Shown here: in pieces, positions 1 through 10,609 of the stretch
How the letters are laid out: each line of letters begins with the position of its first letter
How positions within the stretch are numbered: position 1 is the first letter of the stretch
Assembly: GCA_022747635.1 (NCBI GenBank)
Contig: JAKTNV010000005.1
Span: forward strand, 47,490,013 to 47,554,012
DNA length: 64,000 bases
DNA from: Hetaerina americana
Lineage: Eukaryota > Arthropoda > Insecta > Odonata > Calopterygidae
Direction: 5' to 3'
The notes under the pieces: generated by a model
Database searches by the model: none
Told to the model about the DNA's origin: nothing
The model's input: only the letters and a program-made list of their open reading frames with translations
Translations under genes and position numbers: made by a program

Positions 1-1382
1 TTGAATTTTTCTCCATCTCTGGAATAGTGGCTAATATTTTTCCTTTAAGTGGGACCTGTAGTTTGAGAAACAAGAAAAAGTCACATGGGGCCTGGTCTGG
101 TGAGTAGAAAGGGTGAGGAAGCACAGCGGTCTCTTTTTTGGCTAAAAATTCATGTCTGAGAACAATGAGCCGGCACGTTGTCGTGATGAAAACGACCATT
201 TGCCGCTCCCCCAAAGTTCGGGCAGTTTTCGGCTAACTCTCTCTCTCTCTTAGGCATTTCATAACCCTCAGGCAGTACCACGTGTTGACTTTCTGGCCTT
301 GAGGTAGGGATTCGTGATGCACAACCCCTTTTGCATCGAAAGAAACAATCAACATCCACCTAAAATTCGAGCAGACTTGAAGAGCTTTTTTGGGGCGGGA
401 GGATGTTTCATCAATTCATTTAGAAAACTGAACTTTTTTAATTTTAGAGAGATAGTTAAGTAAACTGCAATACACCTATAAGGTGTGCGGTAGGGGGTGA
501 ATACACACAAGACTAATTTTGACCCAAATTTGACCCTACCGTGGTCGGAAAATATCATTCTGATTTCTTATCGTTCGTGGAAAAAATTTTAGATCTATCT
601 GTTCTGCACTTAATCTCTGTAATTTTATTAACATGATCTTTCCTATCGTAGTACGATAGGGGTTATAATATATTTATAGTATCACTGCTAAAGAGACTTA
701 TATCCAATTTATGCAAAAGATTTAATCTTCGCTCCTTCGCGCCTTTGCTGGAATTTAACCTTCGCTCCGTGAAATATTTCCAGCATAGCTCCAATTTTCA
801 TATTCATAATATCATGACTCATTACTTATTATGCCCCTAGGCCAGAAGGTATCGCCTTGTTCAGCTCGATCAGAAAGTTCCTGACAGACTTGAACTCGAT
901 GTTATTTCTGGTCTGCTTTAATCAAGCGAGGCATCGAGACTGCGTCTCGATTCATCCTCATCTTATGTATCAGGAATTCAATGCACGATCAATCGAGATG
1001 GTACACTCTTCTGCAAGTTCCCTGACATTCAAACGTCGATTTTCACGAACGACACCGTTCACTTTCTCGATGTGGGGGACATCAGTCGGTGTTGATGGTC
1101 TTTCGGAACGCTCGTCATCTTCCACTGATACCGCCCCTTTTTGAACTGGATAAACCACTCATAATACACAAAACATTTCATGGCATCCTCAAGATGAGCC
1201 TTGGTAATCAACTCAAAACTTTTCGTTAAGAATTTACAGAGTTTAAGGCAGAATTTCATACGACAACACCGCTCTTTCAAACAGCTCATTTTCACGGATC
1301 CGATTTTTAGCCGCACTCTCGGGCAAAACAAGGTATAAGTAAAGTGGTTAAAGGTAATTATTGGGAAGGCTTCCGGGGGCAC
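1..1382 (-). pseudogene. Decayed mariner transposase, runs off window start
   Basis: Seen: read on the minus strand, the region holds mariner transposase pieces in correct order. A helix-turn-helix N-terminus (FCLKLCKFLTKSFEL, about 1265-1150) is followed after a frameshift by SVEDDERSERPSTPTD (about 1130-1085) and NRRLNVRELAEE. Near 900-840 comes VCQELSDRAEQGD, near 400 KKLFKSARILGGC, near 190 HHDNVPAH (second catalytic Asp), and near 90-60 SPDQAPCDFFLFLKL (third Asp). Known: this order and the HHDN/CDFF motifs define IS630-Tc1-mariner transposases. Odd: several frameshifts and stops; the distance between the first-Asp region (about 790) and KKLF (about 400) is roughly 300 bases too long, so something has inserted. 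The last ~50 residues lie outside the window. It is dead; N- and C-terminal assignment is firm, exact borders are not. Confidence 0.92.
430..790. other. Probable insertion inside the decayed mariner
   Basis: About 300 bases here have no counterpart in a mariner reading frame, while both sides match. The stretch is AT-rich, contains a perfect hairpin at 642-660 (9-bp arms, 1-base spacer) and a short imperfect duplication of TTCGCTCC-type sequence near 728-768. I cannot assign it to a family. Borders are approximate because they rest on where mariner similarity stops and resumes. Confidence 0.4.
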
Positions 1383-2072
1383 AAGATTTTCATACGGATT
1401 GCAGAATAATCAGTTGGAGGTACGCTATTCAAAGAGTCCTGAAACTGCGTGTAATATTTCCTTGATCGAGTCCTTGCCCCAGCCAAGGAAATATTTTTGC
1501 ACTTAAGATCCGCTCGATTCCACCCTCCCCTCATCTTCTGTGTCTTTTATAATAATATAAGTTCCTACAACTTTACCTCACATTTATATCCATGTGAATG
1601 AAAATTTGTCCACTCTAGGCGGGTTCATGTTTTAATGTGTATCTGCATGTGTGTGTATTTTTATTGCTGGAGAGCTCACAAAGGAAAACAAAAATTTTAC
1701 AAATTAGATGATTTAGCTGAGACCTACAATGACAAAATTTATTTATTTGTTTATGCACTTTTTTCGGAAGCCTAAACTACGTTAATCATCGTCATCATGG
1801 CTCTAAAGCCATATTTGATAAGAGGGCATGATGAATACGAGAATTGCAGTTTGTACAATGAGGTAGAAGAATGCCGGGTAGGGAATTATGCACGTATTGT
1901 GTGGTGAGGTTGGAGAATTGGAGGATTTACCGATTTCGAAGGGACCGGATGCGTGTGTTATGCATGGCATGTAATCAGAGCAATTGGATGGAATTAAATA
2001 GGAATGAAAACCTCTCCCATCTGTATTTAATTGAAATATTGCGGCGGATTGGGTGAGAGAAAATAATAGGTA
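1383..2072. other. Spacer without recognised gene
   Basis: AT-rich sequence between two mariner copies. It may hold the 5' untranslated part and TIR of the decayed minus-strand mariner just beyond 1382, but I could not find a convincing match to a terminal repeat. Short frames on both strands show no family motif. Confidence 0.5.
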
Positions 2073-2074
2073 TA

Positions 2075-2101
2075 CTACCTTGATCATAAAGTTCCCGGAA
2101 T
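2075..2101 (+). repeat. Left TIR of mariner
   Basis: 27-base terminal inverted repeat beginning CTACCTTGATCA and ending TTCCCGGAAT. It pairs with 3379-3405, with mismatches at two positions. Confidence 0.93.
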
Positions 2102-2278
2102 AACCACCGTGTGGCGCTCCCATCGTTCCGATTTGAGTTCTGTTTTTTTGTTAAATTGGTACATCTGTTGTTGATATTCCCTTTAAATCTTAGTGTCATA
2201 ACTTGACATTTGCAAAAGTTACGTAGCCAAGAGTACATCTATCTCTGTGTGTGTTGGCGATTTTTTACAATTGCAGAA

Positions 2279-3352
2279 ATGGACTTAAATTTGCAACAAC
2301 GAACTTGTATTAAATTTTGCGTAAAAAACGGATTTAGTGGCGCACGGACGTTGGAAATGTTGGAAAAGTGTTTCGGCAACGATTCTCTAAAAAAAACGGT
2401 CGTTTACCAGTGGCACGAGCGGTTCAGAAGTGGTCGTGAGTCAATCGAAGATGATGAACGCAGTGGCAGACCATCGACATCGAAAGTCGGTGAAAAAATT
2501 GATAAAGTAAAAGAAATGTTGGTCAATAACCGCAAATTAACCATCAGAGAAATAGCGGAGGACTTGAACATTGCCTATGGATCCGCCCAAGACATTGTGG
2601 TTAATGATTTGGGTTTCCGTCGTGTAGCAGCAAAGTTGGTGCCAAAAGACCTCAATTTCATGCAAAAAAGAGACCGTGTTGACGTCGCAAAAGACATGAT
2701 TTGCGAGGCTGAATCCGATCCCACATTCATCAAAAGGATCATTAATGGAGACGAGACGTGGGTTTATGAGTACGACACGCAATCCAGACATCAGGCAAGT
2801 GAATGGCGTTCACCAAATGAGCCGAGACCAAAAAAACCACGTCGTTTTCAGTCAAAAAAGAAGGCAATGCTGACGGTTTTCATGGATTACAACGGTGTAG
2901 TGCATCATGAATTTTTGCCAGAAGGCCAGACAGTAAACAAAGAGTATTATTTGGGCGTTATGAGACGTTTGCGTGAAGCAATTCGCCGAAAGAGACCAGA
3001 AATGTGGGCAGAAAACTCGTGGATTTTGCACCATGATAACGCACCGTCGCACAGTGCTATCATTATTCGTAATTTTTTGACGAAAAATGCAACAAATACC
3101 ATCCAACAGCCACCGAATTCACCTGATTTGGCTCCCTGTGACTTCTTTCTGTTCAATCGAGTTAAAAAACCATTACGGGGAACGCGTTTTAGCAGCCGAG
3201 AGGAAGTAATGGAAAAATCGCAGGAAGCACTGATGGACATACCGAAAACCGAATATAAAAAATGTTTCGAGGATTGGATCAAGCGCTAGCATAAGTGTGT
3301 TGCAGTCGATGGGGATTACTTTGAAGGGGACAATATAGATTTAGATGAATAA
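2279..3352 (+). pseudogene. Mariner transposase (DD34D) with one premature TAG
   Basis: Role: cut-and-paste transposase acting on the element's own TIRs in the nucleus. Seen: start ATG at 2279 (MDLNLQQRTCIKFC); N-terminal helix-turn-helix with WHERF about residues 5-50; linker SIEDDERSGRPSTS; second HTH about 80-115; first catalytic Asp at residue 158 in GDETWVYEYD; second at 253 in HHDNAPSH; third at 288 in SPDLAPCDFFLF. Exactly 34 residues separate the last two, the mariner signature. Odd: codon 337 is TAG (3287-3289), yet the frame continues with the conserved mariner C-terminus (HKCVAVDGDYFEGD) to a TAA at 3350-3352. The family usually has Trp here, so TGG to TAG is the simplest explanation. 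The shortened protein would be 336 of 357 residues and keep all three Asp. The frame is open upstream to 2210 without an ATG, so 2279 is preferred. Confidence 0.96.
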
Positions 3353-3378
3353 ACTTGTATTTTTAATTTTCTGAATAA

Positions 3379-3405
3379 ATTCCGGGAAATTTTTGATCAA
3401 GGTAG
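3379..3405 (-). repeat. Right TIR of mariner
   Basis: Inverted copy of 2075-2101 ending GATCAAGGTAG, followed by the TA duplication at 3406-3407. Confidence 0.93.
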
Positions 3406-3407
3406 TA

Positions 3408-4107
3408 TTTAAAGCGTTTGAAAGAATTAATTTGAGAGTAGAGGTATGTTCCAGACCTGGGAGAGTGGTGACCAGGGGAGAGGTATTTCAGAAACCTTAC
3501 TGTTCATTTCTTTGTTTACTCTGATGCAATGACTGATTTAAAAAAGCTATGAAGGCCACTATTTATCATGTATTGAATTTTTTATGTCTTTTGCGATTGT
3601 TGTTTTCAGTCTCTCACACGTTGTGTACCCAAATCTCGATTCAAATTACAAGCAAAAAAAATTTTTTAAGCCAAACATTGAAATTTCTTCTTTGAGATGT
3701 TGGCAGAAATGTGTACAGTACTTTTTCATTGAGAAAGCCGAAACAATACTTAAATAGTTAACTCTTTGTTAATATTTAATTCAATATTTTTTGGATATAG
3801 CAAGGGAAGAAGGAGAATCATAGCAAAAGAATTTAACCGACATGATCGAAAAGAAATCCAATTTTAGGGAAATGAATGTTTTAAAATATAAAAAAGGAAA
3901 ACGTTCTCAACTTTATATTAACACTATTTTCAGATTATTTCAAGTCCGTAAGTATCAAACAGAAATATTATTTAGAAGTTACATGGTCGAAAATGTTATT
4001 GCATCCCATTATGGAGCAAAAACATGTACTATCTTGCTTTTCACCAAGACAAACTCTATTTGCATGTGGCGAATGTGTACGCTAATTTGAAAAAACTTAA
4101 ATGCGAG
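3408..4107. other. AT-rich spacer, nothing recognised
   Basis: No coding motif, RNA gene or repeat family was recognised. The 82-codon plus-strand frame at 3842-4090 is Lys/Asn/Ile-rich, as expected from AT-rich noncoding DNA. Confidence 0.5.
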
Positions 4108-4514
<407 letters not shown>

Positions 4515-6539
4515 CGGTACTTTTCATTGAAGGTTAATTATCCTTTGGAAAAATACATTTTCTAGCAAGTAAGCTTTATTCAAGCTGTAGAGATTTTATT
4601 TTGTATGCTTTTCAATCTTTAGAGAGAAGGCCTTCTTAAACAAGTTTGTTGTTCAAGACTACTAAAGATGATGACAGAAAGAGACGTGGTGAGAAGTTAT
4701 TGTTCCTTCCACTTTTCAATCCGCGATCTGTGTTTTGGATGCTTCACAAAATCTATAGCAATCCATTCATTTGATAAGTCATAGAACTCCAATCTGGTTT
4801 CATTAGAGCGAGATCTGATTAGTATTGAATTGTTTGAATTTTAGGAGTGTCTTCATTTCCTCAATCTACTCGTATGGGTATGAGACAGCCGTTAATTTTG
4901 CTATGCCACTATAATCAATGGGAATAATTAAAAACTTAAGCAAATCTAGAAGATACATTTGAATAAGATATAACTATCGCAAACTTTCAGGAAATTTTCT
5001 CAATATTATAATTTTTCATATGAATGCAATATTTGAAAATCGAATATTATATACATTGTGGTTAAAGGCTACATTTTTATGCAGGGTAATTCAATAAAAT
5101 ACCCAAATTAAACGGAAGGCAACACGTGCCCTTAGTTATTAACAGTTGCAACAAGTTTACCTTTGAAGTGTGATGACAAACTAAAGAATATTGCAAGAAA
5201 TACTTTCAATCCGTTGATAACCAGCTCCAATATTTAGATAGTATTCGATTTTCTTGAAATTCAGATGTAAATTCTTTCAATGAAAAACCTGAAAGATTAT
5301 ATTTTAGAAGTCCTTTCCCATAGCATGCGGCAGTAAGTAGGCATAGTATAGCGGCATTATGTATAAATCTTGGAACTATGTTATGGAGATATACAATTAA
5401 TAGGTGTCTCCTTTAATTGATGGTAAACTCTAGTTGGGTTAATTCAAACATTTTATCAAAAATATGACAATTTTAGAGTAGTGGCAATACTATATGTATT
5501 AAGCTCCATAGTCCGACCTGATTTATCATTTCTGAGCATGGACTGCGATTCAACGGGGTTTTTCCAATTGAGACAGGCTTATGTTTAGCGGGATATGTGT
5601 GAATTAGTGAATAAGTAATTGCTGTGAATAAATGGATGATGGCTGACACGAGGTATTTAGTTAATAACGGAAGTGATGATTCTAAATATTTCATGAAACA
5701 ATATGGCAATCAGCAAGAGAATAATAATGGGGAAAAATTAGTGACTATATGAATGACAAAATCATTGTTTTCTTAAACGCACGGTGTAATCTCTATGACT
5801 CTGATTGATGCTGCCAAATATCATTTCAAATAAAGAAAATATGTCTTTAGTATTCCGCCACCGTTCTCTTAGCAAGTGGAACCTCTTGCACTTATCAAGT
5901 GCACAGTAGCGTACAAGTGGGAAGAAGCATGCATATTTACGGAGGGACCCTGCTAACAATAGAGTTTTGTTTACTCTACTTACATTTCATACAGATAAAC
6001 AAATTGAAACCCGCTTATATACATTCATATATATATAAATGAATGAAAACCCGCTTCTTTTACTCGTTTTCTACTTTCAAACAAAATTTATTCACTGATA
6101 ATTCTACAAGGCATGGTGCTATAGATGCCATCCACCATTGCATCTACGGAGCTGTGGATCCTATAGGTCGTTCTATAATATTTAAGGTATATACCGATCT
6201 CAAAATTCATTTTTTATTTGATTTGTATTTTTCATACATTTTTCACTCACAAAAATGCTCCAGTTGAGTAGGTGGCATATTTTAACTTAAAAGTATTTCC
6301 TGGGCCACTAGAAATTATTAATAACAAGACAAACTTGATTAGAACTTTGTTAGCTGTAGAGTCTGACGCTAATGTCACTTCTGAAAGACGGCACCTGAAA
6401 CAGAGACTGCTTAGAAAAAGAATTAACTAAGTTCTCATTTGCGTTATCGTAAAATTGATCGAAATATAATTAAATGGGATAAATATTGGAAATTGAAATT
6501 GGATTGAGGTGCTTACATTATAAATCATATGATTAACTG
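4515..6539. other. Spacer without recognised gene
   Basis: About 2 kb of AT-rich sequence. All frames are under 80 codons, without family motifs or coding-like composition. A short repeat of ACCCGCTT occurs near 6010 and 6049. Nothing else was seen. Confidence 0.5.
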
Positions 6540-7440
6540 TTCTTTAGTCAGCTTCAGTATGAAGCAGTGATACATCCATTATAAAGTAAATACTCTTAGC
6601 TTCTCTCTTCGTATCTCCCTCCATCTCTATTATATCACTCTCGCTTCTCTCAGTCCCACACTGTTGACTACCAGTGTGATTGAATTGAGAAGTATGTTTC
6701 GGACGGGAGAAGGAAGGAGCGAGCTTTGGGGATGGGGACGAGATTGAGATGGAAGGGAAGAAATAAAGGTTTATGGACAGTCTGCGAGACATGCAAATGG
6801 AGCGGGAAATGTAAAAGAAAGAGGGGGAGTAGGAGGGAGGGGGAAAAGGAAGAAGTATGGAGAAGAATAATAGAGGGAAAGGAAGCACGGGGAGGAAGGA
6901 GAGAGAGGGAGGATGAAGGAAGGGGGATTGGCGAATAAGGGGTGAGCGGTGGATGGGAGTAGAGGGGAGGATTATGGTGAGGAGAGGAGGAAGTGGTCGA
7001 CCGGTGGGTAAGCATTAGAACGGCGGAGGCGATGGGCAGAGGGCAGGTAGGGTATGAGCTTTAGATGGCCGAGAATAAGAGAGTACTACCTATTTTATTA
7101 TTACTATTTTTTTCTTTTTTTTAAGACTCCGGGAAGGAATGGGGGAGATGAGAAGGGCGGGGAGTGCGTGCGTAAGGGATTGTCGGGTTGAGGGAATAGA
7201 TTTGGAGAGGAGACGCGTAAGAACGGAATGGACACACGTGACTGGAGGGGGAAATGGCGAGTGAAAGGATGCCACTCCCCATCGGGAGTGGAAGAGGAGG
7301 GGATGAAAAAGACGGCGGGGGAGGACGGTGGACGGTAAAAGGGAAGAAAGAAGGAGGGGAGGGTGGGTGGCATGGGGGAGGGTGTGGGAGTTGTTCCTGA
7401 AAAGGTATGCGCTGTTTGCTTGGTTGGTTGGTTGGTTACA
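6540..7440 (+). other. Purine-rich island (plus strand)
   Basis: Plus strand is dominated by GGAGG/GAAGG/GGGAG runs, mainly 6700-7400. Overlapping frames on the minus strand (rich in Ser, Pro, Leu) and plus strand (rich in Arg, Glu, Gly) are low-complexity translations, not genes. A (TTGG)n run lies at about 7420-7437. Confidence 0.75.
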
Positions 7441-9180
7441 CTGTTGGCGATTTGGAAATATTGTAGTGGATGGATATGACGACGCGGCTGAGCCCGGAAA
7501 TATAAAACTGATGGAAATTCATAAAGATTTAACTTTGTTCCGGAATTAATTTATTTTTTGAAACTAATTCCTTGGCTTAGAAATAATATTGGATTCTTAA
7601 TTCCACCGATTGGCTCTATTTTTCATGAATGAAATAAACAAATGCGAAAAACTGCCATGGACTGAAAAAAACCTCGAGGAACATTAACAGAGTTATTCAC
7701 AAATTTTAAAATGAACAGACAAAGGAATGCGAATGAAGTTACTTACTTTTAAATATATGCATGAGAAAATGCAGCAATGATTTTAATAATAATTTTCTTC
7801 CCGAAATTTTTAAAACAAATTTAAAATCATTTTCCTTTTTCGTTTATGCTCCCTTAACCCTGGAGACCCTTTGCGATATCCCACCGTCTTGTCTCTAGTG
7901 AGAAAATGTTATAAGCCCAGAAGAGTCATTAATTTTCTCTGGTTGAAATTGTGGCAAATATTCCATGAGAAGTGGGCTCAATTTACTCTCAGCAACACAA
8001 GGCGACGTCTATAAATCCTGGTGCAATTTCAGCCATCAAAATGGGCAGAGCATTGCTAGTCTACTCTGGAAAATTCTGGGAACTGGTTGGACTGACGATT
8101 TGGTGTAGGGACGGGGATAGGGGAAGTAGAGGCTATGAGAGTCGGAGACGAGGGTGCGGCCGCGTGTGTTTGTGTGGGGGTGAAGCGATGCTGGCGGGAG
8201 TGGTGGAGGCAAGGGAGTGGTAGGAGGGTGGGGCTGGGCTAAAGGAGGGACAGTCGTTCTTCACTGCCGATAAAAAATTCAACTCCCTCCACCCCGTCCG
8301 TATCACCCATCTCGTCTTTCTCTCCCTCTAACTTCCACCGTCTCTCCCTTCTTCATCGCCCTCCAGCCTCCAGACTCCTTCCATTCACTTTCCCTTTCCC
8401 CCAGCTCAATCCTTCTTTACTCCCTACCTTTCCTTTTATTCCCTCTAACCTTCCTCTATGCTTCTTACACCCCATATACAGTGCTTTTCCTATCCGGTCC
8501 ATTTTTTCACATATCTATTCTTGCCTTTATAACTCGAGGTCCCCCTTTACGATCCCTATCCAGGCGACTACTTGCTAGCATATATACTCCTATCTTCCCC
8601 ATGCCAACCGCTTCTTTCCATTAAATGAGGCACACATACACATATACGTGTGTAAATATGTATTTTAAATACATTTATGCAAATATTACATAAAAACATA
8701 AATGTATGAATTTAAATATATTATCGTCTTCTCGCTCTTTTGCGTGGCCTTATTCAGAGGAGAAGGTCGTAGGAGATATTGAAGTTTATTCCTTATTCCC
8801 ATAGTTATCACCACCCATTGATGTTTTTCTCTGAGTGGTCGGATACATTTTTTACGCGCGCATATTTTTTTATCAATCACCTCTTCCCGTGGGCGTTTTG
8901 CTAACCCAGGCAAAACCTTTTGCCGTTCTCCATCAATGGAGTATGTGGGCAAAATACACTCTGCACGCGGAGGGAACTACGTTTAATTCATCAAAGGTGG
9001 TTATGGAGTGTTTATATTTAGGGCATAGCATAAAAACCCGACTGGGGTCCATCGAATTATGGCGGAACTGCGTGCTAAATATTCTAAATGGATATTCACA
9101 CCCGAAGGAAGATCATTATCATGATTAACTGGTAGCGTGCAAAACAGCGGCAATAAACACAAGTTAGGGGACATTATGAT
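7441..9180. other. Spacer with a small purine and pyrimidine tract
   Basis: Mostly AT-rich. About 8100-8240 is G-rich on the plus strand and 8250-8470 is C/T-rich. Frames at 8835-9128 (+) and 8686-8952 (-) overlap each other and show no family motif. No gene recognised. Confidence 0.5.
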
Positions 9181-9182
9181 CT

Positions 9183-9254
9183 TTATGTTTTATGCATATA
9201 TATCTATATATACATATGTATATCTAGATAATATATATAAATAAAACATAAATG
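9183..9254. repeat. AT-rich hairpin
   Basis: 12-base arms (TTTATGTTTTAT and its complement) enclose palindromic ATATAT/CTAG sequence. The sequence is low complexity, so only the arms are notable. Confidence 0.55.
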
Positions 9255-9403
9255 TGTCTGAGACCAACTTTAGTTTATATAGAATAACATAAAATCAATT
9301 TTATTTTTGTATGGATAGCATAACATCAATAACATGTCATTGTTTTATCGATTTTTAAATCATATTTATTTGTCTTAACCTTTCTAAAATCTTACATAAA
9401 TGC

Positions 9404-9427
9404 ATAAATAAATAAATAAATAAATAT

Positions 9428-9465
<38 letters not shown>

Positions 9466-9475
9466 GTATATAGTA
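9404..9475. repeat. (AAAT)n then (TA)n microsatellite
   Basis: Simple repeat immediately left of the palindromic PLE tail at 9479. Confidence 0.9.
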
Positions 9476-9478
9476 AAT

Positions 9479-9655
9479 TACACAGTAACAAACAATGTAG
9501 ACCACAAAAAAAGGAACACGTCTACGTTATTTCTTGATAATTTCGACGGAATTATCAAGAAATAACGTAGACGAGTTCCTTTTTTTGTGGTTCTATACTG
9601 TTTGTTACTCTGTAATGTACTATTCGTCACTTCCGTGTTACGTCTACGAAAGCAT

Positions 9656-9657
<2 letters not shown>
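9479..9657. mobile_element. Palindromic pair of Penelope-like element tails
   Basis: Seen: 9479-9542 and 9550-9614 are reverse complements with about five differences over 65 bases, separated by 7 bases (TCGACGG). On the minus strand, 9657 to about 9543 matches the 3' tail of PLE1 in this window (27310-27418) in order: CGTAGACGTAACACGGAAGTG, then GTAACAAACAGTATAGAA, then ACGTTATTTCTTGATAATT. So these are two tails joined end to end, one truncated. Known: PLE copies often show terminal repeats in direct or inverted order. Inference: product of a PLE-type insertion or template switch. Alternative: an inversion after tandem insertion. Confidence 0.82.

Positions 9658-9716
<59 letters not shown>
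9657..9716. repeat. (TA)n microsatellite
   Basis: About 30 units of TA between the PLE tail and the tRNA-like module. Confidence 0.95.
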
Positions 9717-9721
<5 letters not shown>

Positions 9722-9731
9722 GCATATATTT

Positions 9732-9828
9732 GGGTCGCAGTAGTCCAGGGGGTAGAGCGTTTGACTGCTGACCGGAGGGGCCCGGATTCGATTCCCGGCC
9801 AAGGCACTCTGGGCACTTGCAGCTCCAC
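9732..9828 (+). repeat. tRNA-like SINE head (Pol III A and B boxes)
   Basis: Seen: an A box (TAGTCCAGGGGG, from 9741) and a B box (GGATTCGATTCC, 9784-9795) at normal tRNA spacing, with a T-arm pairing CCCGG/CCGGG-type around the B box. The anticodon arm is poorly paired; if read literally the loop CTGCTGA would give anticodon GCT, but the long variable arm of tRNA-Ser is absent. No CCA-type acceptor pairing is clear. A tRNA-derived SINE head or decayed tRNA is therefore likelier than a working tRNA. Downstream it runs directly into PLE-tail-like sequence. Confidence 0.62.
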
Positions 9829-9848
9829 CGAAGGTTATGATTTTTTGG

Positions 9849-10050
9849 GATCATTTTGACGGAATTCTGCTCCGTCTTCGAGTGAACGTAACTTGGACGA
9901 TAAAAAAAGTAGGTACGTCTAAGATTGTTAAAGAATGATTACTTCTATTTCTTCCGATGAAGAGGGAGCAGAATTCCATCGAAATGATCAAGAAATAACG
10001 TGTGAGTGATCTCTTTATGCGTTCTTATATTGTTTTTTGCTGTCCAAGTT
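9849..10050 (-). mobile_element. Second PLE tail, with hairpin
   Basis: Seen: the minus strand from 10050 to about 9935 follows the PLE1 tail closely (GGACAGCAAAAAACAATATA, AGATCACTCACACGTTATTT, GAATTCTGCTCC, CTTCATCGG). 9849-9880 is an inverted copy of 9955-9989, giving a hairpin whose 74-base loop contains the unit repeated at 10383-10438. It is closer to PLE1 than the tail at 9479, so it is probably a separate insertion event. Confidence 0.8.
9876..9932 (+). repeat. Direct repeat copy 1
   Basis: 57 bases containing GTAACTTGGACGAT and GTCTAAGATTGTTAAA; repeated at 10383-10438 with a handful of differences. Confidence 0.85.
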
Positions 10051-10382
10051 ATATATATATATATATGTGTGTATGTATGTGTTTGCATAATTCTTTTAGG
10101 ACATTGTAGATTTGTCGGTATCTCTTTATTATTTTAATAACGGAATATTGAATAAAATACTGTTAACTGTGCGATATTAGAAGTAACTTTTCCTATTCAC
10201 AACCATACGGTATATTACCTTATTCGTGTTTCAATTATTTCTATCTTAAATGAAGAAAAAATAATTTTCTATTCTTCATAATAACTTATTAGTTAAACTT
10301 CTGACGGACAAGAACCTAATATTTTTTTGGCATTTAAAAGTACGAGCAGAAGTAATATTCCGGCACCTATTATGCTCTCATT

Positions 10383-10438
10383 TTCGAATGAACGTAACTT
10401 GGACGATTAAAAAACTAGGTGCGTCTGAGATTGTTAAA
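10383..10438 (+). repeat. Direct repeat copy 2
   Basis: Imperfect copy of 9876-9932. It stands outside the palindrome, so this unit is either a longer PLE-tail segment or a separate dispersed repeat. Confidence 0.85.
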
Positions 10439-10609
10439 ATTGATACCCCAGAAGTTCTTAACTGGAATGGAAATACTTGCCATTCTCCGTTGCGAGTTGC
10501 GAGCTTTTCAAGGAAAAATCTCTTACCTTGCCGTTGTAATTAGTAACAAGCCAAAGTTGTATGGGAAACTTGTATTGTAGCTGGAAACCCTAAGAAGTAA
10601 GTTAGCCTG

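Larger units (their letters stand above)
2073..3407 (+). mobile_element. Near-complete mariner element with TIRs and TA duplication
   Basis: Seen: TIRs of 27 bases at 2075-2101 and 3379-3405 match at 25 of 27 positions and begin CTACCTTGATCA. A TA dinucleotide sits directly outside each end (2073-2074 and 3406-3407), as expected for mariner insertion. Total length between TAs is 1331 bases, close to the usual ~1.3 kb. A single transposase frame fills the inside. Known: mariner elements move by cut-and-paste through a DD34D transposase that binds the TIRs. Inference: good TIRs and a single stop codon indicate a fairly recent insertion. TSD placement is ambiguous by two bases because the left flank reads TATA. 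Confidence 0.96.

Noticed and set aside
9732..9805. Functional tRNA gene
   Set aside because: Pol III boxes are good, but the anticodon stem is poorly paired, the variable arm does not fit the apparent anticodon, and acceptor pairing is missing.
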